Positions 18,681-58,744 of a DNA stretch of 64,000 nt are shown piece after piece (within the stretch, counting starts at the first letter, position 1; each line of letters opens with the position of its first letter). The position numbers were made by a program, and so were the translations under genes. Under the pieces are notes generated by a model. That model was not told the DNA's origin. It saw nothing but the letters and a program-made list of their open reading frames with translations, and searched no databases. Origin of the DNA: Euleptes europaea (taxonomy: Eukaryota > Chordata > Lepidosauria > Squamata > Sphaerodactylidae); the NCBI RefSeq assembly GCF_029931775.1, contig NC_079324.1, positions 60,767,268 through 60,831,267 on the forward strand. The letters are read 5' to 3'.

Positions 18681-21600
18681 GAGAAGCAGTGTTTGCGGTT
18701 AGCTCTGTAGCAATCCTGATTTTTCTAGCCTTTGACTTTAATAACTCTTTCTGTCTACCTTCTGTGTTCTTTACATTCTATCCTTTGTTTGTGCGCACCC
18801 AGCAGCCTTTTTCCGTTTCGTCTCTGCCTCCATGCCTCCCCCCCCCGCTTCTCGGGAGGAATCATGTCAGAAAGTGGGGACAGGGCTTCAGAGGAACTAA
18901 TGTCGGGGGATGAGGAGCAGGTTGAAGGGCTCCTTACCTCCCAACAAGCGTCTCAAGCGGCATCCAAGAGCCGCGAAGGAGAGAAACGGGCGAATCGGCC
19001 CGATTTGCAAGCGGCGGCTCAAAAGCGGGGCCTTCAGCTGGGAGACAACCAAAATGGCGCGAAAAAGATGCGCGCGGACAAGATGGCCGCCGCAACTGCC
19101 CGTTCGGCCTATAAAGGTTACGAGGGTGAACCTGATCCCGGTGATGCCGGCTCCTCTGGAGTTCATGCAACTGGGACCACTCCGGGTAACGTTGAAATAG
19201 TTTCTTCCTTAAATTCGGAAGGGGGGGCAGGCAGCCTAGGACTGATTCAACTTATGCGGCAAGCATTAAGAGAGGAGTTTGCCCACATTAGCGACCCTTC
19301 CTGCGGGAGTATCACAAGATCTAGGGGATCATCCCCAGTTTCTAGGGCATCCATCCACTCTGAGTCAGAACGTGGGGAAAGCTCTAGTGGCACACGACGT
19401 ACCTGGCAGACTAAAGCAGCTAGGAAGGCGCCTTTACCTTCTACCAGCAAGGCCAGGCCACCCTCTCCCTCATCCAGTGAGGAAGATGAGGGAGAGTTCT
19501 CCTCAGGAGAAAACAACGACATAGGGCCACAAGATCAGGACCACCAATCCTGGCTATTTGCCGGGGAAGATTATCAGGCCTTTCTGACCAAGGTCCTAGT
19601 AGCCTTAGACCTCCATGAGGATGAAGACTCAAGAGGCAGCCAAAAGTAAGTCTAAATTCAGGGGCACCAAGGAGTTCTTCACCAGACTGAAGACATCTAC
19701 CCGGGCCGTGCCCTTTCCTGAATATTTTGAGGACATCCTCAAAACTAACTGGGACAAGCCTTTATCCAATAGACAACTCCCAGCTACTGTTAGAAAGATG
19801 TATAATCTGGAATCCTGGGCCTCCAATCTCCTTCAAGTACCCTTGGTTGAGGCACCAGTCGCTGCTCTGCAATCGGCTGGCTTACTGTCTGAGGATGGGG
19901 CTGGTAACATCAGGGACCCTCTAGATAGAAAAGCTGATTATGCCATCAAAAAGGCTCATGAGGCTTTGGCCATATCCACCCAAGCTTCAGCTACGGGAGC
20001 CCTGGTGGCTCGGACCTCCATCATGTGGATCAGGAAAATAATTGACCTCTCCACAAGATAACAAAAGGGTACAAAGTCGCCTAAACAGAGTTCTAAAAGT
20101 GGTGAATGTTATGGCAGATGCCACCCTTGATTCTATGGCTATGTCGGCCAGGGCTCTGGCAGTTTCCTCTATTTCCAGAAGAGCTCTTTGGCTATGGTCC
20201 TGGTCAAATGACTTCGGTTCCAAGCCCATCCTACTGGGATAACCCTTTGAAGGAGGTCGGCTCTTCGGCTCTAAGCTAGAGGACATCCTAGTAGAGGCGA
20301 GAGACAAAAAAAAGGCCCTACCGAAGTACATAAAGAAAGAAGGTAAGGGCTCTTACTCTTCTTCCTTTCGTACATCTCACACTCTGGCAAGAGGCAAATC
20401 AGACAACAGAAGGAACAATTGGAATTCTGGAAGAAGATCCTTCCGCCAAAGCTCCAAATTTCGCAAGGGTTACCAATCACAGCAGCAATTTGACGAGTCC
20501 AACAGGTTCACTGAGAAACCAGGGAAACAGTGACTACTGGGACACTCCGGTGGGGGGAGAGACTTCAGTATTTTGCCAATGTCTGGGACTCTCTTCACCT
20601 GGAAAACTGGGTACGGAAGATCATCCACGAGGGGTACAGCCTAGAACTACGCAAACCTCCTCCAAATCATTTCTTTCTCTCCCCCACATCTACGAAACCG
20701 GACAAGATGGCTCGAACCCAAGCTGCAATAGACCACCTGCTCTAGATCAGGCAATCGAGTCCGTTCCTAGAACAGAACAGTGCGCAGGGGTATACTCCAT
20801 TTTCTTCACCGTTCCAAAGAGAAATGGAGAGTGGCGTGCCTACCTAAATCTAAAACATGTCAACAAGTTTATTTGACTCAGACATTTCAGGATGGAAATG
20901 CTCAGGTCTATCATAGAAGCTTTAAGTCTACGAGCGTACCTGACATAAATAAACCTGACGGAAGCGTATTTGCACATCCTCATATACCCCGCGCACCAAA
21001 AGTTTCTACGCTTTGCATACAACCAAGATCACTACCAGTTTCGGGCCCTCCTGTTTGGCCTTTCATTGGCTCCGAGGGTCTTCTCCATGTTCCTGGTGAT
21101 GCTGGTGGCCCACTTGAGAGAGGAGGGGATACGTGTCTTCCTGTATTTAGACGACATCTTCGTGAGTGCTCCATCGGAACTTCTGTCCCGCCAGCATACA
21201 GAGACTGTCCTCCGGACTCTGGAACATCATGGATTCCTGGTGAATCGCATCAAGAGCTCCCTCTCCCCGTCCCAGCTAATCCATCACCTGGGATGGATTA
21301 TCGACACGAACCAGAATGCAGTGTTCCTCCCACCGGAAAGGATCGCCTCCATTGTCAAGCTGACAAAGACAGTTATTCTTGCCAAATCTTCCGGACTTTC
21401 GTCCCTAGCCAAACTACAAGGGAAAATGGTGGCATGCATAGGGATTGTTCCCTGGGCTCGCCTCCATATGAGAGACCTCCAGTGGTTCCTCAAACCATTT
21501 CAGTTGCAGATAACTCAAAAGAGGAACCCACGTCTCATCGTTCTGAGTCATGTAAAGGACAGCTTGAGGTGGTGGGCCAGATCCCACAATCTAGCCAAGG

Positions 21601-23482
21601 GCCAGAATTATCTCCCACGCTACACGACTCAAATCTTCATCGATGCCAGCCTGGAAGACTGGGGAGCAATTCTATAGCAAGTGGCACAGGGCCGTTAGAC
21701 ACCAGAAGAGAGCCGTCTTCACATAAATCGGTTGGAGTTACGAGCGATCTGGAAGGCCCTGTTAGAGTTCCAACCAAGAATCAGGAACAGTCACGTGCTA
21801 CTGAGGACAATGTCTCAGCCAAAGCTTACATAAACAAGCAGGGTGGGTCTTGTTCCTCATCCCTCCAAGTGGAAGCAATGACCATCCTGAATTGGGCAGA
21901 GAATCACGTGGCATCCCTCAGGGCGGAACACATAAAAAGGGTGTTGAACACGCAAGCGGACTGGCTCAGCCGACAGCAGGTGGACGAGAGGGAGTGGTCC
22001 TTGAAGAGGGAGGTCTTCCTACAAATCACAGAGAGGTTTGGAAAACCGGTTATGGATCTCTTCGCCACAGGCGAAAACCATCAGCTTCCAAGGTTTCTGT
22101 CAAGATTCATGCATCCAAGAGCTGAGGGAATAGATGCGCTACTGTCCCCGTGGCCACGGGGTCTTCTATATGTGTTTCCTCCGTTACTGATAATATCCAA
22201 AGCTCTACGGAAAGTCAGACAAGAGAAGGCCCTCATCATCTTCATAGCTCCACGATGGCCCCGGCGACCTTGGTTTGCAACCCTGAGGGAGTTATCGATC
22301 CAAGAACCATGGACCCCACCTCCGGTGCAAGACCTTCTCCAGCAGGGCCCCTTGGTACACCCAGATCCAGACTGGCTAAAGCTGACCCCCTGGCTCTTGA
22401 AAGGTCAAGGTTGCTAGAGATGGGATATGCCTCAGAGGTCATCACCACCATGTTGGAAGCCAGGAAACAATCCACCAGATGAATATATTATTTTTCTTGG
22501 AAAGCTTTCGTCAGATGGTGTGGAAGAAAACATACTGACCCAGTGGCCACCACGACAGGCAACTTACTCGACTTTCTCCAGGAGGGACTGGTGCAAGGGT
22601 TGAAGGCATCTACTCTCAGGCGACAGGTTACAGCGATTTCGACCGTAGTTCCCAAATTGGACAGCTACCCAACGCCTAGGCATCCACACATAGTCACCTT
22701 CTTAAAAGGAGGCTCGGCCATATCACCTCCGACAATCCATAGATTCCCCACTTGGAGACTTCATGTAGTACTGCATGCTCTAACCCGACACCCATTTGAA
22801 CCTTTACGGGAGGCTTCCCTGGTTCACCTTAGGATGAAAGTCCTTTTCCTCACGGCTGTGACTTCGGCTAGGCGAGTGTCGGAGCTAGCGGCTTTATCGT
22901 CTAGGAAAAGCCTTTGTGTATTCCATGCGGATAAGGTAGTGCTACGCCCAGATCCAGCCTTCATACCAAAAGTGAATTCTAGGTTCCATAGACAACAGGA
23001 ACTCCATTTGCCATCCTTTTGCCCTCACCCTTCACATCCAAAAGAAAAGAGCTGGCACACCTTGAATGTGAAAAGAGCCTTATGCATCTTCTTGAGAAGG
23101 ACGGAACCATTCCGACGTTCAGAATCTCTATTTGTGTCAATATCACCTCCCAATAAGGGATGTAAAATGTCAAAGGTGGCTATCAGCAAATGCATCAAAC
23201 AGTACATCCAATTGTGCTATCAACTTAATAACATCCCGGTTCCCTTGGGGATTACTGCACACTCCGTTCGCAGTGCAGCTGCTTCTGCAGTCTTTGATTG
23301 TCATGCATCCGTGGAAGAAATTTGCAGGGCTGCGACCTGGTCGAGCCCTTCCACATTCATACGTCACTACAAGATAAATACCTATTCATCATCCAACGTG
23401 GCATTTGGTAGGAGAGTCCTCCAGAATGTGGTTTCAGATGATCAGTGAAGACTCCCTCCCAGTTAACGTCAGCTTTTGAAGA

Positions 23483-23580
23483 TCCCGCTGATGAAGATGT
23501 ACTCCGAACTCAGTGGGAGAACGGAACCTTGGCTTACCTGTGAAGGTTCCTTCTACACTGAGGGAGGAGTACATCTTGCC
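23483..23580 (+). repeat. DIRS copy 1, internal complementary region
   Basis: The sequence CTCAGTGGGAGAAC (complement of the left tip) is directly followed by GGAACCTTGGCTTACCTGTG (complement of the right tip). This fused-end arrangement is the known template for restoring DIRS ends. Confidence 0.88.
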
Positions 23581-23794
23581 TGCCCAGGGTGAAGAATCGA
23601 AACAGATGAAGAATGGCAGTATTCAAGTTGCACGTTTAAAAAAAGGGGGGGAGTTAGAATAGAGTATTCTCGTGTTTACTTGTTACTAATGCCGTGTTTA
23701 TGTTTTTATAGTGGCTGCTCCTTGTTCTTTGGGTACACAATTATGTTTCTTTCTTTTTTTCAAATTCTGCTTTGGATGTCCTCGAACTGGATAT

Positions 23795-23938
23795 CAGAGG
23801 GCGGTCCTAGCACATGTGACAGGAAGCAAAAGGTTTTTTAGATCCTGCCTCCCTGAGCATAGGAATGACAAAACTCGCTGATGAAGATGTACTCCTCCCT
23901 CAGTGTAGAAGGAACCTTCATAGGTAAGCCAAGGTTCC
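23795..23938 (-). repeat. DIRS copy 1, right inverted terminal repeat
   Basis: This is the complement of the left repeat: GGATATCAGAGGGCGGTCCT, then AGATCCTGCCTCCCTGAGCA, ending AGGTAAGCCAAGGTTCC. Confidence 0.88.
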
Positions 23939-24465
23939 TTTTCATGCAAACTCTGTACCAGAAAAAGGCAGCAAAACATGGATACTGAGAAGGAAGACGC
24001 ACAGAAATTGGTGGCTAGGATCCAGAGTTACAGGTTGCTTTGAATGATGGGCTGGCTGTCTCTCAAACTGGCTTTGGAATTCTCCTCAGATTTAGAAGTA
24101 CGGTAGTTTGAGTTGGGGAACACATTCCACCCCCCCTTGACACACACAGAAGAGTTCTTTGGATCCCAGCCAACATGAAGTGCATCCAAGAACTGATCTA
24201 CACATTACACAGAACAAGCTGGCCAAAATCTCAGCTGCACAACCTGTCATACCCAGAGATGGCGATATGCCTGTCTCTACATACCTCAGCCACATTTTCT
24301 CCCGTTACCCTTCCCCCGTTACCCTTCCCCCTCCAAGAAATTTAGGGAAACATACATAGGGTTCCTGTCTCCCATTTGTAGCCTCTCACCTACCCTGTGG
24401 CTGGTCACTTCTCAGCCATGAAGGAAGGATCTGAACCCAGATCTCTTTGCTTCAAGTTGACCACT
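23939..24465. other. Intergenic, nothing recognised
   Basis: There is a short tandem duplication CCCGTTACCCTTCCC near 24300-24330. There is no coding signal. Confidence 0.4.
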
Positions 24466-24640
24466 ACAGTTGCCAACTCCAGTCCAGGAAATTCCTTGGG
24501 GAGGACCTCAGTAAGGATGCAATTCTAGAGTCCACGCTCCAAAGCTGCCATTTCCCCCAAGGAAACTGATCCCTGTACTCTGGAGTTCATTTGCAATTCT
24601 GGGAGGCCCCATCCAGAGGTTGGTACGCCCGGCCAACTTT
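24466..24640. repeat. TAGGGTTGCCA-type MITE, diverged, opposite orientation
   Basis: It contains CAGTTGCCAACTCCAGTCCA, GCTGCCATTTCCCCCAAGGA and the CCATCCAGAGGTTGGTACGC end. Confidence 0.6.
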
Positions 24641-24799
24641 GTAGCAACAGAATGGCTTTCTGCGGTACCCCTCTTACTATATCTAGACTTCAATACACAA
24701 AACCTCATGTTGTAATGCATCTTTTTAAATACAATTTTTAAATGGCAAGGGGATCATAGCACTTTCATACCTCACATGGTCTGACCAGGTGCAGTCCAG

Positions 24800-25789
24800 A
24801 ATTTTACCACTTTATTCTATGTAATATCTTCTAGTAAGCTTACAAAAGAATCAGGCACTCAAAACTTGCATGTGCAAAAGTAAGTCGATCCAAACAACAC
24901 ACCAACTGTGTATCATAGAATAAGTTTATTTTACCTGAAACCAGGACAGTAGGTGTGATGCTCATTATTGTCAGCATTGAATCAGAACAACCAATGTTAT
25001 TTACAACTTCTAAAAAAAAAGTCACACATGCTGCTTGATGAACTAAGTTCATTATTAGGCTTCTGTTGCTGTTATGATAAAACGCCATCACAACATGTGT
25101 ATTGCACCAATGTGTGTCTACGGCTTTAGATTTAAATAAGTTACATTATTACAGTGCAAAATAAGTCTATTTGCACACTCCAAGGTATTTTTTAAAAGCT
25201 GAAGTTATGGAATTGAAGGTTTTTAACAATTTCTCAAACATTCAACAACAGTACCGTTGTCAATGAACCTGTATAAATAGGATTGCATATTGTACAGAGC
25301 TGTTTAAAGTGGTATGTTAAGATACAATAGAGATTATTGGCTACTTACAACTGAAAAGCATGCATTACAGTCCAATATTGTACATTTTATCAACTATGAC
25401 ATTTTACACAACGAAATATGAAAAAGGAGAATAAAACTTGGCCGATCACCACTCTTTAATTCTTGCTTAGTAGTTTAGGGAGATTGTTGTCTTCATGCAG
25501 CAAAGAACCCCAAAACTTCCTTGCAGAGGTCTGTTTTATCAGTTAAAAACTGTATTGCACATTTGTAGATCTGTATATGAATCGAAGCTTACAGAGCACC
25601 ACACACTTCCTTCACAGAACACGAGTTTTCAGTTCTATTTTTTCCTCCCTCCCTAGGGAAAGAATTTTGTTTCTGTTTTCTTTTACAAGACTCATGCAGA
25701 TGTTTTCGGTAGATGCGTAGCTAAAGACGCATGCACACAACAAAAAAATTAATCTTACGTTTCTGCAAAATTTGCTTAGGGCTAAGTGA
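24800..25789 (-). other. ATP2A2: Probable SERCA2a 3' UTR
   Basis: This is unique, AT-rich sequence directly downstream of the 2a stop. Minus-strand AATAAA hexamers occur at 24811-24816 (forward TTTATT) and near 24927. It is free of recognisable repeats, unlike both flanks, which fits a transcribed, constrained UTR. Confidence 0.5.
24811..24816 (-). promoter_or_regulatory. Candidate SERCA2a polyadenylation signal
   Basis: AATAAA on the gene strand lies about 975 bases after the 2a stop codon. Confidence 0.35.
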
Positions 25790-53212
<27,423 letters not shown>

Positions 53213-55073
53213 GGAACCTTGGCTTACCTGTGAAGGTTCCTTCTACACTGAGGGAAGAGGACATCTTATCAGCGGGTTTTCACCGTCCTATGCTCTGGGA
53301 GGCAGGATCTAAAATTCTTTGCTTCCTGTCTCCTGGCTAGGACCGCCCTCTGATTTCCAGTTCAAGGACTTTCAAAGCAGGAGTAATAGAAGATAAAACA
53401 GGAAACGTACACTGTAACACACAATAACTCAGAACAGTGATATAAGGAACAATTAACACAATAGGAACAAGAACATTGGAACTTGAAAGGTGACTACAAC
53501 AGTCCTTTCACTTGCTGTTCCTTTCTTCTTTCTCCTTTTTTTTGTTGTTTATGTACGGAGTCTTCCAACCTCTGTATCATCTTCACCCTGGGTGGGCAAG
53601 ATGTCCTCTTCCCTCAGTGTAGAATGAACCTTCACAGGTAAGCCAAGGTTCCGTTCTCCCACTGAGGGAAGAGGACAGCTTATCAGCGGGATCTTCAAAA
53701 GCTGTTATATCCGGGTGGGTAATCTCAAATCTCTTCTGAAACAATGGTCTGGAGGACTCTTCTGCCAAACGCAGTGTCAGCCGATGAGTAGGTATTTATC
53801 TTGTAGTGCCTCACGAAGGTGGATGGCGTGGACCACGTCGCTGCCCTACAAATCTCCTTGATTGAAACTTGCCCTTCAAAGGCCGCTGAGGTTGCAGCAC
53901 TGCGGACTGAATGAGCCATGATCCCTGAAGGTACCCGAACATGACTGAGTTGGCAGCATAACTGAATACATTGTTTGATACATTTACTAATGGACACCTT
54001 TGACATCTTGTAACCTTTATTAGGAGAGGAAACCGATATAAACAGGGACTCTGAACGTCTGAAAGGTTCTGTCCTCCTCAGGTAGATCTTCAAGGTTCTC
54101 CTTAGGTCCAAGGAGTGCCAGTTCTTTTCCTTCGGATGAGCCGGATGAGGACAAAAGGAAGGAAGATGTAGGTCTTGTTGTCTGTGAAATCTTGAATTCA
54201 CCTTAGGGGCGAATGTCGGATCTGGACGTAACACAACTTTATCTGCATGAAAATGCATAAACTTTTTCTAGATGACAGGGCCGCCAACTCCGACACTCTC
54301 CTGGCTGACGTGACAGCAGTCAGAAAAAGAAGGGGTGACTTAACGAAGCCTCCCTTAGGGGTTCAAAAGGTGGTTTAGTGAGGGCTTGAAGCATGACTTG
54401 AAGACGCCAGGAAGGGAACCTATGGACTTTAGGTGGAGAAACAGCTGCTACTCCTTTCAAGAAGGTAACCACGTGAGGGTGCCTAGAAGTAGGATAGCCA
54501 TCTAAACAGGGAACAACCGTTGTTATGGCCGCCACCTGCCAATGCAAGGTGGATGCTTTTAGCCCTTGTGCCATTCCCTCCCAGAGAAATTCAAGGAGAT
54601 GGCCTGTAGCAAAGGACAGGGGGTCGAAACCTTTTCTAGCGCACCACCTAGCAAAGGCCTTCATGAAAAATTATAACTGCGTCTAGTGGATTGCTTCCTG
54701 TCTTCTTGCATTGTGGAAACGACTCTTGCGGAATAACCTAAGTCTAGTAACCTTCTCTCAAGATCCAGATGGTCAGCTTTAACCAGGATGGATCCGGATG
54801 AACTAGAGGTCCCTGAAGAAGAAGGTCCTGGATAGGAGGTAAGGGCCACGGGGACTGGATCGATAATTCTTTCAGCGTTGCAAACCACGGTCTCCATCAC
54901 ATGACACAGGGAGTGTGGACCCAGAAAAAAAGACAGCTTCACATAAATTTGCTGGAGATGAGAGCCGTCCGGAAGGCCCTCCTTGCCTTCCAACCAAAGA
55001 TCAGGAACAAACATGTCTTGCTGAGAACAGACAACATATCAAAGGCTCACATAAACAAGCAAGGAGGGTCTCA

Positions 55074-56205
55074 TTGGTTCTTGTAGGTTATCCGGGCTGT
55101 GTAACCGTGGTCTTGGAATTTTCTTTCCTGACGTTTCGCCAGCAGCTGTGGCAGGCATCTTCAGAGTAGTAACACTGAAGGACAGTGTCTCTCAGTGTCA
55201 AGTGTGTAGGAAGAGTCAGAGAGGGGTTGGGTTTGAGCTGAGTACTGTCCTGCAGACGTAATGTGCTAATCATTGTCCTGTAAGTATCAAGATAATGTAC
55301 TAATGAGAGTGTGGTATGTTAATATGGAAGCATTGTATCCTGAAATGATCTGGTAATGTGTGAAATCCAAAGCTAATCTGCATGGCTATTGTTGACTGTA
55401 GCCTTTGTTAGTCTGGAGGTTTTTCAGGGCAGGAAGCCAAGCCTTATTCATTCTTAAACTCTCTTCTTTTCTGTTAAAGTTGTGCTGATGTTTATGAATT
55501 TCAATGGCTTCTCTGTGCAATCTGACAAAATAGTTGGTAGAATTGTCCAGTCTTTCAGTGTCTTGGAATAAGACCCTGTGTCCTGTTTGTCAGTCCATGT
55601 TCAGCCACTGCTGATTTCTCAGGTTGGCCAAGTCTGCAGTATCTTTCATGTTCTTTTATCCTTGTTTGTATGCTGCGTTTTGTGGTCCCGATGTAAACTT
55701 CTCCACAGCTGCAAGGTATACGATATACTCCTGCAGAGGTGAGGGGGTCTCTTTTGTCTTTGGCTGATCATAGCATTTGTTGTATTTTCTTGGTGGGTTT
55801 AAACACTGTTTGTAGGTTATGTTTTTTCAAAAGTTTCTCCATCCTATCAGTGACTCCCATTTCTTGATACCCTTGTCATCCGTAAAACAAACTTTCAGTT
55901 AGGTCACAAGGTCTACCGGAAACCAACTCACACAGATCGCTACTTACACAAAAACTCCAACCACCACCCCCGACAGAAAAGAGGAATAATCAAAACATTA
56001 TTGGACAGAGCAAGATGGATCTGTGAACCACAGTTTCTCAAGGAAGAAACTAATCATTTAAATCACGCACTGCTAGCAAACGGCTATTCCAAGAATGAAA
56101 TCAGAAGGGCCATTAAACCAAACAAAAATCAGAAAACTCAGGAAAAACAGTCTCCCATAGGAAAGATATTCTTGCCATTTATTAAAGGAGTCACTGATAA
56201 GGTAA
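55074..56205. mobile_element. Penelope-like element, inverted composite, inside DIRS copy 2
   Basis: On the minus strand 55610-55760 encodes a GIY-YIG endonuclease-like segment (GVYRIPCSCGEVYIGTTKRS, then IQTRIKEHERYCRLGQPEKS), diagnostic of Penelope-like elements. On the plus strand 55870-56205 encodes a piece of the preceding reverse-transcriptase region (VYRKPTHTDRYLHKNSNHHP, then GIIKTLL and GKIFLPFIKGVTDK). The two parts face opposite ways with a junction near 55868, an inversion of the kind PLE insertions often show. It is broken. Confidence 0.85.
55126..55168 (-). ncRNA. Hammerhead-ribozyme-like core in Penelope-like terminus (copy 2)
   Basis: The order of boxes is the same as at 12890-12932: CUGAAGA, GCC...GGC stem II, GAAA, CGUC. 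Stem I is weaker here (ACU against AGG pairs only two bases). Confidence 0.4.
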
Positions 56206-56890
56206 AGAAAAAGAGGAAGAGGCACCCATGTTACCGGTTCCCGTCCCTGTGGCATGATCCCCTCTGGAGCCGGCATCACAGGAGGCCTCCTCACCCTCGT
56301 AACCCTTCTGGGCCGAACGGGGAGTCGCGGCAGCCATCTTGGATCCGCGGCTTTTTTCGCGCCATTTTCGCTGTCCTCTGACCGCGAGTGCTGCTTCTGT
56401 GCCGACGCCTCAGATTCGGGCTGCGCTCCCCTGCCGTGTACTTTGTGCGGCTCCTTTTTCGACTGTCGGGAGACAAGGAGTCCGTCTATTTGTTCCTCGT
56501 CCCCAGAAAGGAGCTGTACCAAGGCTCCGTCCTGTCTTCAGACATCGTCCCAACCGGGAGGGAGGAGGGGGGGAAGAACAATCGGGGGAGTTTAAGACAT
56601 CCAACAAGGAAGGACCACAGACAAGGAACTAGAATAGAATTAAGGATTAAGGAAGACAGTAGATAAGGGTAAGGAAATGGAACAATAGAGTAAAAAGAAT
56701 AGAATAAGGAGCAGTAGCTTTGGAGTTAATCTCCCAAGCCTGCTTCTCCCACTAAGGCAGGAGGAGAACTGGAAATCAGAGAGCGGTTCTAGCCAGGAGA
56801 AAGGAAGCAAAGAATTTTAGATCCTGCCTCCCAGAGCTTAGGACGGTGAAAACCCGTTGATAAGACGTCCTCTGAGCTCAGTGGGAGAAA

Positions 56891-57156
56891 GGGGCTTTCT
56901 CTTCACCATCACCTCCAAGAGACCTCTCACATCACATAAAATCCACTGACAAGTACAAAGGGATCCTCAGAACAGCATAAGGTGATACTGGAGCACAGAA
57001 ATTAGACGTACGCAATTCTTTCTACTCAACAAAACAGGGGCCAGGATCCAATATCTTGATGCCATTTTCTCCCTCACTGGTCCAAATAACATACAAGTAA
57101 GCAATTTTCACACAGACACTCTCAGGGCTTACTTTAGAACTATGATGATCTGTTGG
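56891..57156. other. ATP2A2 intron, nothing recognised
   Basis: This is a short unique stretch between DIRS copy 2 and the SINE. Confidence 0.4.
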
Positions 57157-57372
57157 GGAGGGGGCATGGCTCAATGGTAGAGCCTCTGCTTGGCATGCAG
57201 AAGGTCCCAGGTTCAATCCCTGGCATCTCCAGTTAAAGAGACTAGGCAAGTAGGTGATGCAAAATACCTCTGCCTGAGACCCTGGAGAGCCGCTGCCAGT
57301 CTGAGTAGACAATACTGACTTTGATGGACGAAGGGTCTGATTCGGTATAAGGCAGTTTCATGTGTTCATGTG
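57157..57372 (+). repeat. tRNA-derived SINE, best copy
   Basis: GGGGGCATGGCTCAATGGTA, GAGCCTCTGCTTGGCATGCA and GGTCCCAGGTTCAATCCCTG give clear A- and B-box promoter elements. The body (GCCGCTGCCAGTCTGAGTAG) and the tail (GGCAGTTTCATGTGTTCATG) follow. Confidence 0.88.
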
Positions 57373-58744
57373 TTGGTGGGCATGTTTCTGAAAGGATTAA
57401 AGCAGCCTACAACCAGCTGTTATGCTGCAATACCCTTAAACCTTAGAGCTCTCTCTTGCGCTTACAAAAAACATTACTTTGGACTCTTGTAACAGAGATA
57501 ATTACAAGTGTTTAAATGCAGATTAGTAAACTGTTAGTTGAAAATAATTAGGAGACTTATAATTATAGCAATAAGTAAGTGTGTATGCTTAAAACACAAG
57601 GAACAGTAATTCCCAAAAGCAGTAAGTAGCACTGCTGTCAACACAGCTAGTGATAGAAATGTAGCCTCTTCATTTTAGGGACCAAAAGGAAGACTGGCAG
57701 CATTCGGAGGATTCTGGCATGTTGTCAAAATGAAGCAGAAGAATCCAGTAATAATTATTACAAGAGTATGTATGATTCAGTTAATATTAAGATTAAGTAA
57801 TAGTGATATTTCATTAACCCTTAAACACCAAGACTTTAGCCTAATTAAAAGAACCTGCCACAGAAACATGCAGTATTAACAGCTGATTAACTTGATGGTC
57901 AAGCATTTTGTTCTGTACCTTTTGTTTTAATAATAACTTTTAATTAGAAGCATATTTTTATTATGAGTATAAGAAGGCAGCTATTCTGTGAATCCAAAGA
58001 ATGAGAATAGCTCAAGCCTCATGCTTTCTAAACTTTATGGTTCAGTAACTTAGAAAGGGAAAAGCCACCAAATCCAGCAAGAAGTATCAAACTAAACGTT
58101 TTCTAAATTTAGGTGAATGCGCTGACCTGGTTTGAACCCTGGCTAGATCATCAATTCCAGTGGGCAGTGGCATGAGGCTGGGAGTAATCTTTTACTTTAG
58201 AATGATTCTAGCAGGATAATCTTTCCCATACAAACACAAGATCCTGGCTGAAAGCTACATTCAGTGATAAATAATTAACAAATATGGCTAGATTTCACAC
58301 TTTTCTTACTCAGAATTAAACATATTCATGAAACTTCTAATTTCCAAGAGTAATACTAATACGACATTGTGTTTTAACAAAGCTGTTCCTATTATATACT
58401 CTGAAATAATATGTAGCAGACCAGGGTCCCATTAAGCATGCAGAATTTAAGTTCCACTGAACTCAATTCAATGGTACTTTTGAAGAAAGCGTTGTACTAA
58501 TACCAGGTATTAAACCTTCAGGTATATGCTGATGACTTTAAGAACTTAAAAGTATCTTCATACAGTGCAAGGTCCTTCCCATGTGTATACTTTTCAAAGA
58601 CAGTTTACAGTATTTATTAAAAAGCTTATATCCTGCCTCTCCATCACAACAAACAGAAGTGGTGCAAATTAAAACCTTCATAGAAGGCTTAATGGAATTG
58701 CCTTCTTCCTACAACAAGAACAACAGCTGTTTGACTTGACTAAG
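57373..58744. other. ATP2A2 intron, nothing recognised
   Basis: This is strongly AT-rich sequence without recognisable elements. Confidence 0.4.

Larger units (their letters stand above)
18534..23938 (+). mobile_element. DIRS-type tyrosine-recombinase retrotransposon fossil (copy 1)
   Basis: This is a DIRS-order retroelement in the + direction with inverted terminal repeats of about 140 bases (18534-18680 and 23795-23938). Its parts, left to right, are: a gag-like region (about 18.86-20.06 kb); a reverse-transcriptase region with the YLDD catalytic box at 21144-21155 and an RNase H-like stretch after it; a tyrosine-recombinase region (about 22.54-23.45 kb) with the family's Arg, HxxR and Tyr residues; and the internal complementary region (about 23483-23580), in which the two element ends appear joined head to tail, diagnostic of DIRS. 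The element is broken, with several breaks. The terminal repeats differ at roughly one base in twenty, so it is only moderately old. Confidence 0.9.
53213..56890 (-). mobile_element. DIRS-type retrotransposon fossil (copy 2), host of a Penelope-like insertion
   Basis: This is the same family as 18534-23938, in the opposite orientation. Inverted terminal repeats are at 53213-53360 and 56755-56890 (GGAGGCAGGATCTAAAATTC and complement). The internal complementary region is at about 53585-53700; a tyrosine-recombinase region follows at about 53.73-54.66 kb, with HSVRSAA and HYKINTYSS; gag-like sequence is at about 56.2-56.6 kb. A Penelope-like element interrupts it at about 55074-56205. It is broken, with several breaks, and shorter than copy 1. 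Confidence 0.88.

Noticed and set aside
18732-23448. A host gene with several long open frames
   Set aside because: The YLDD box, the recombinase signature residues and the inverted ends with an internal complementary region show a DIRS retroelement, not a host gene.
57157-57240. A genuine tRNA gene
   Set aside because: A- and B-box motifs are present but the sequence continues into a SINE body repeated elsewhere in the window, and no tRNA cloverleaf is complete.
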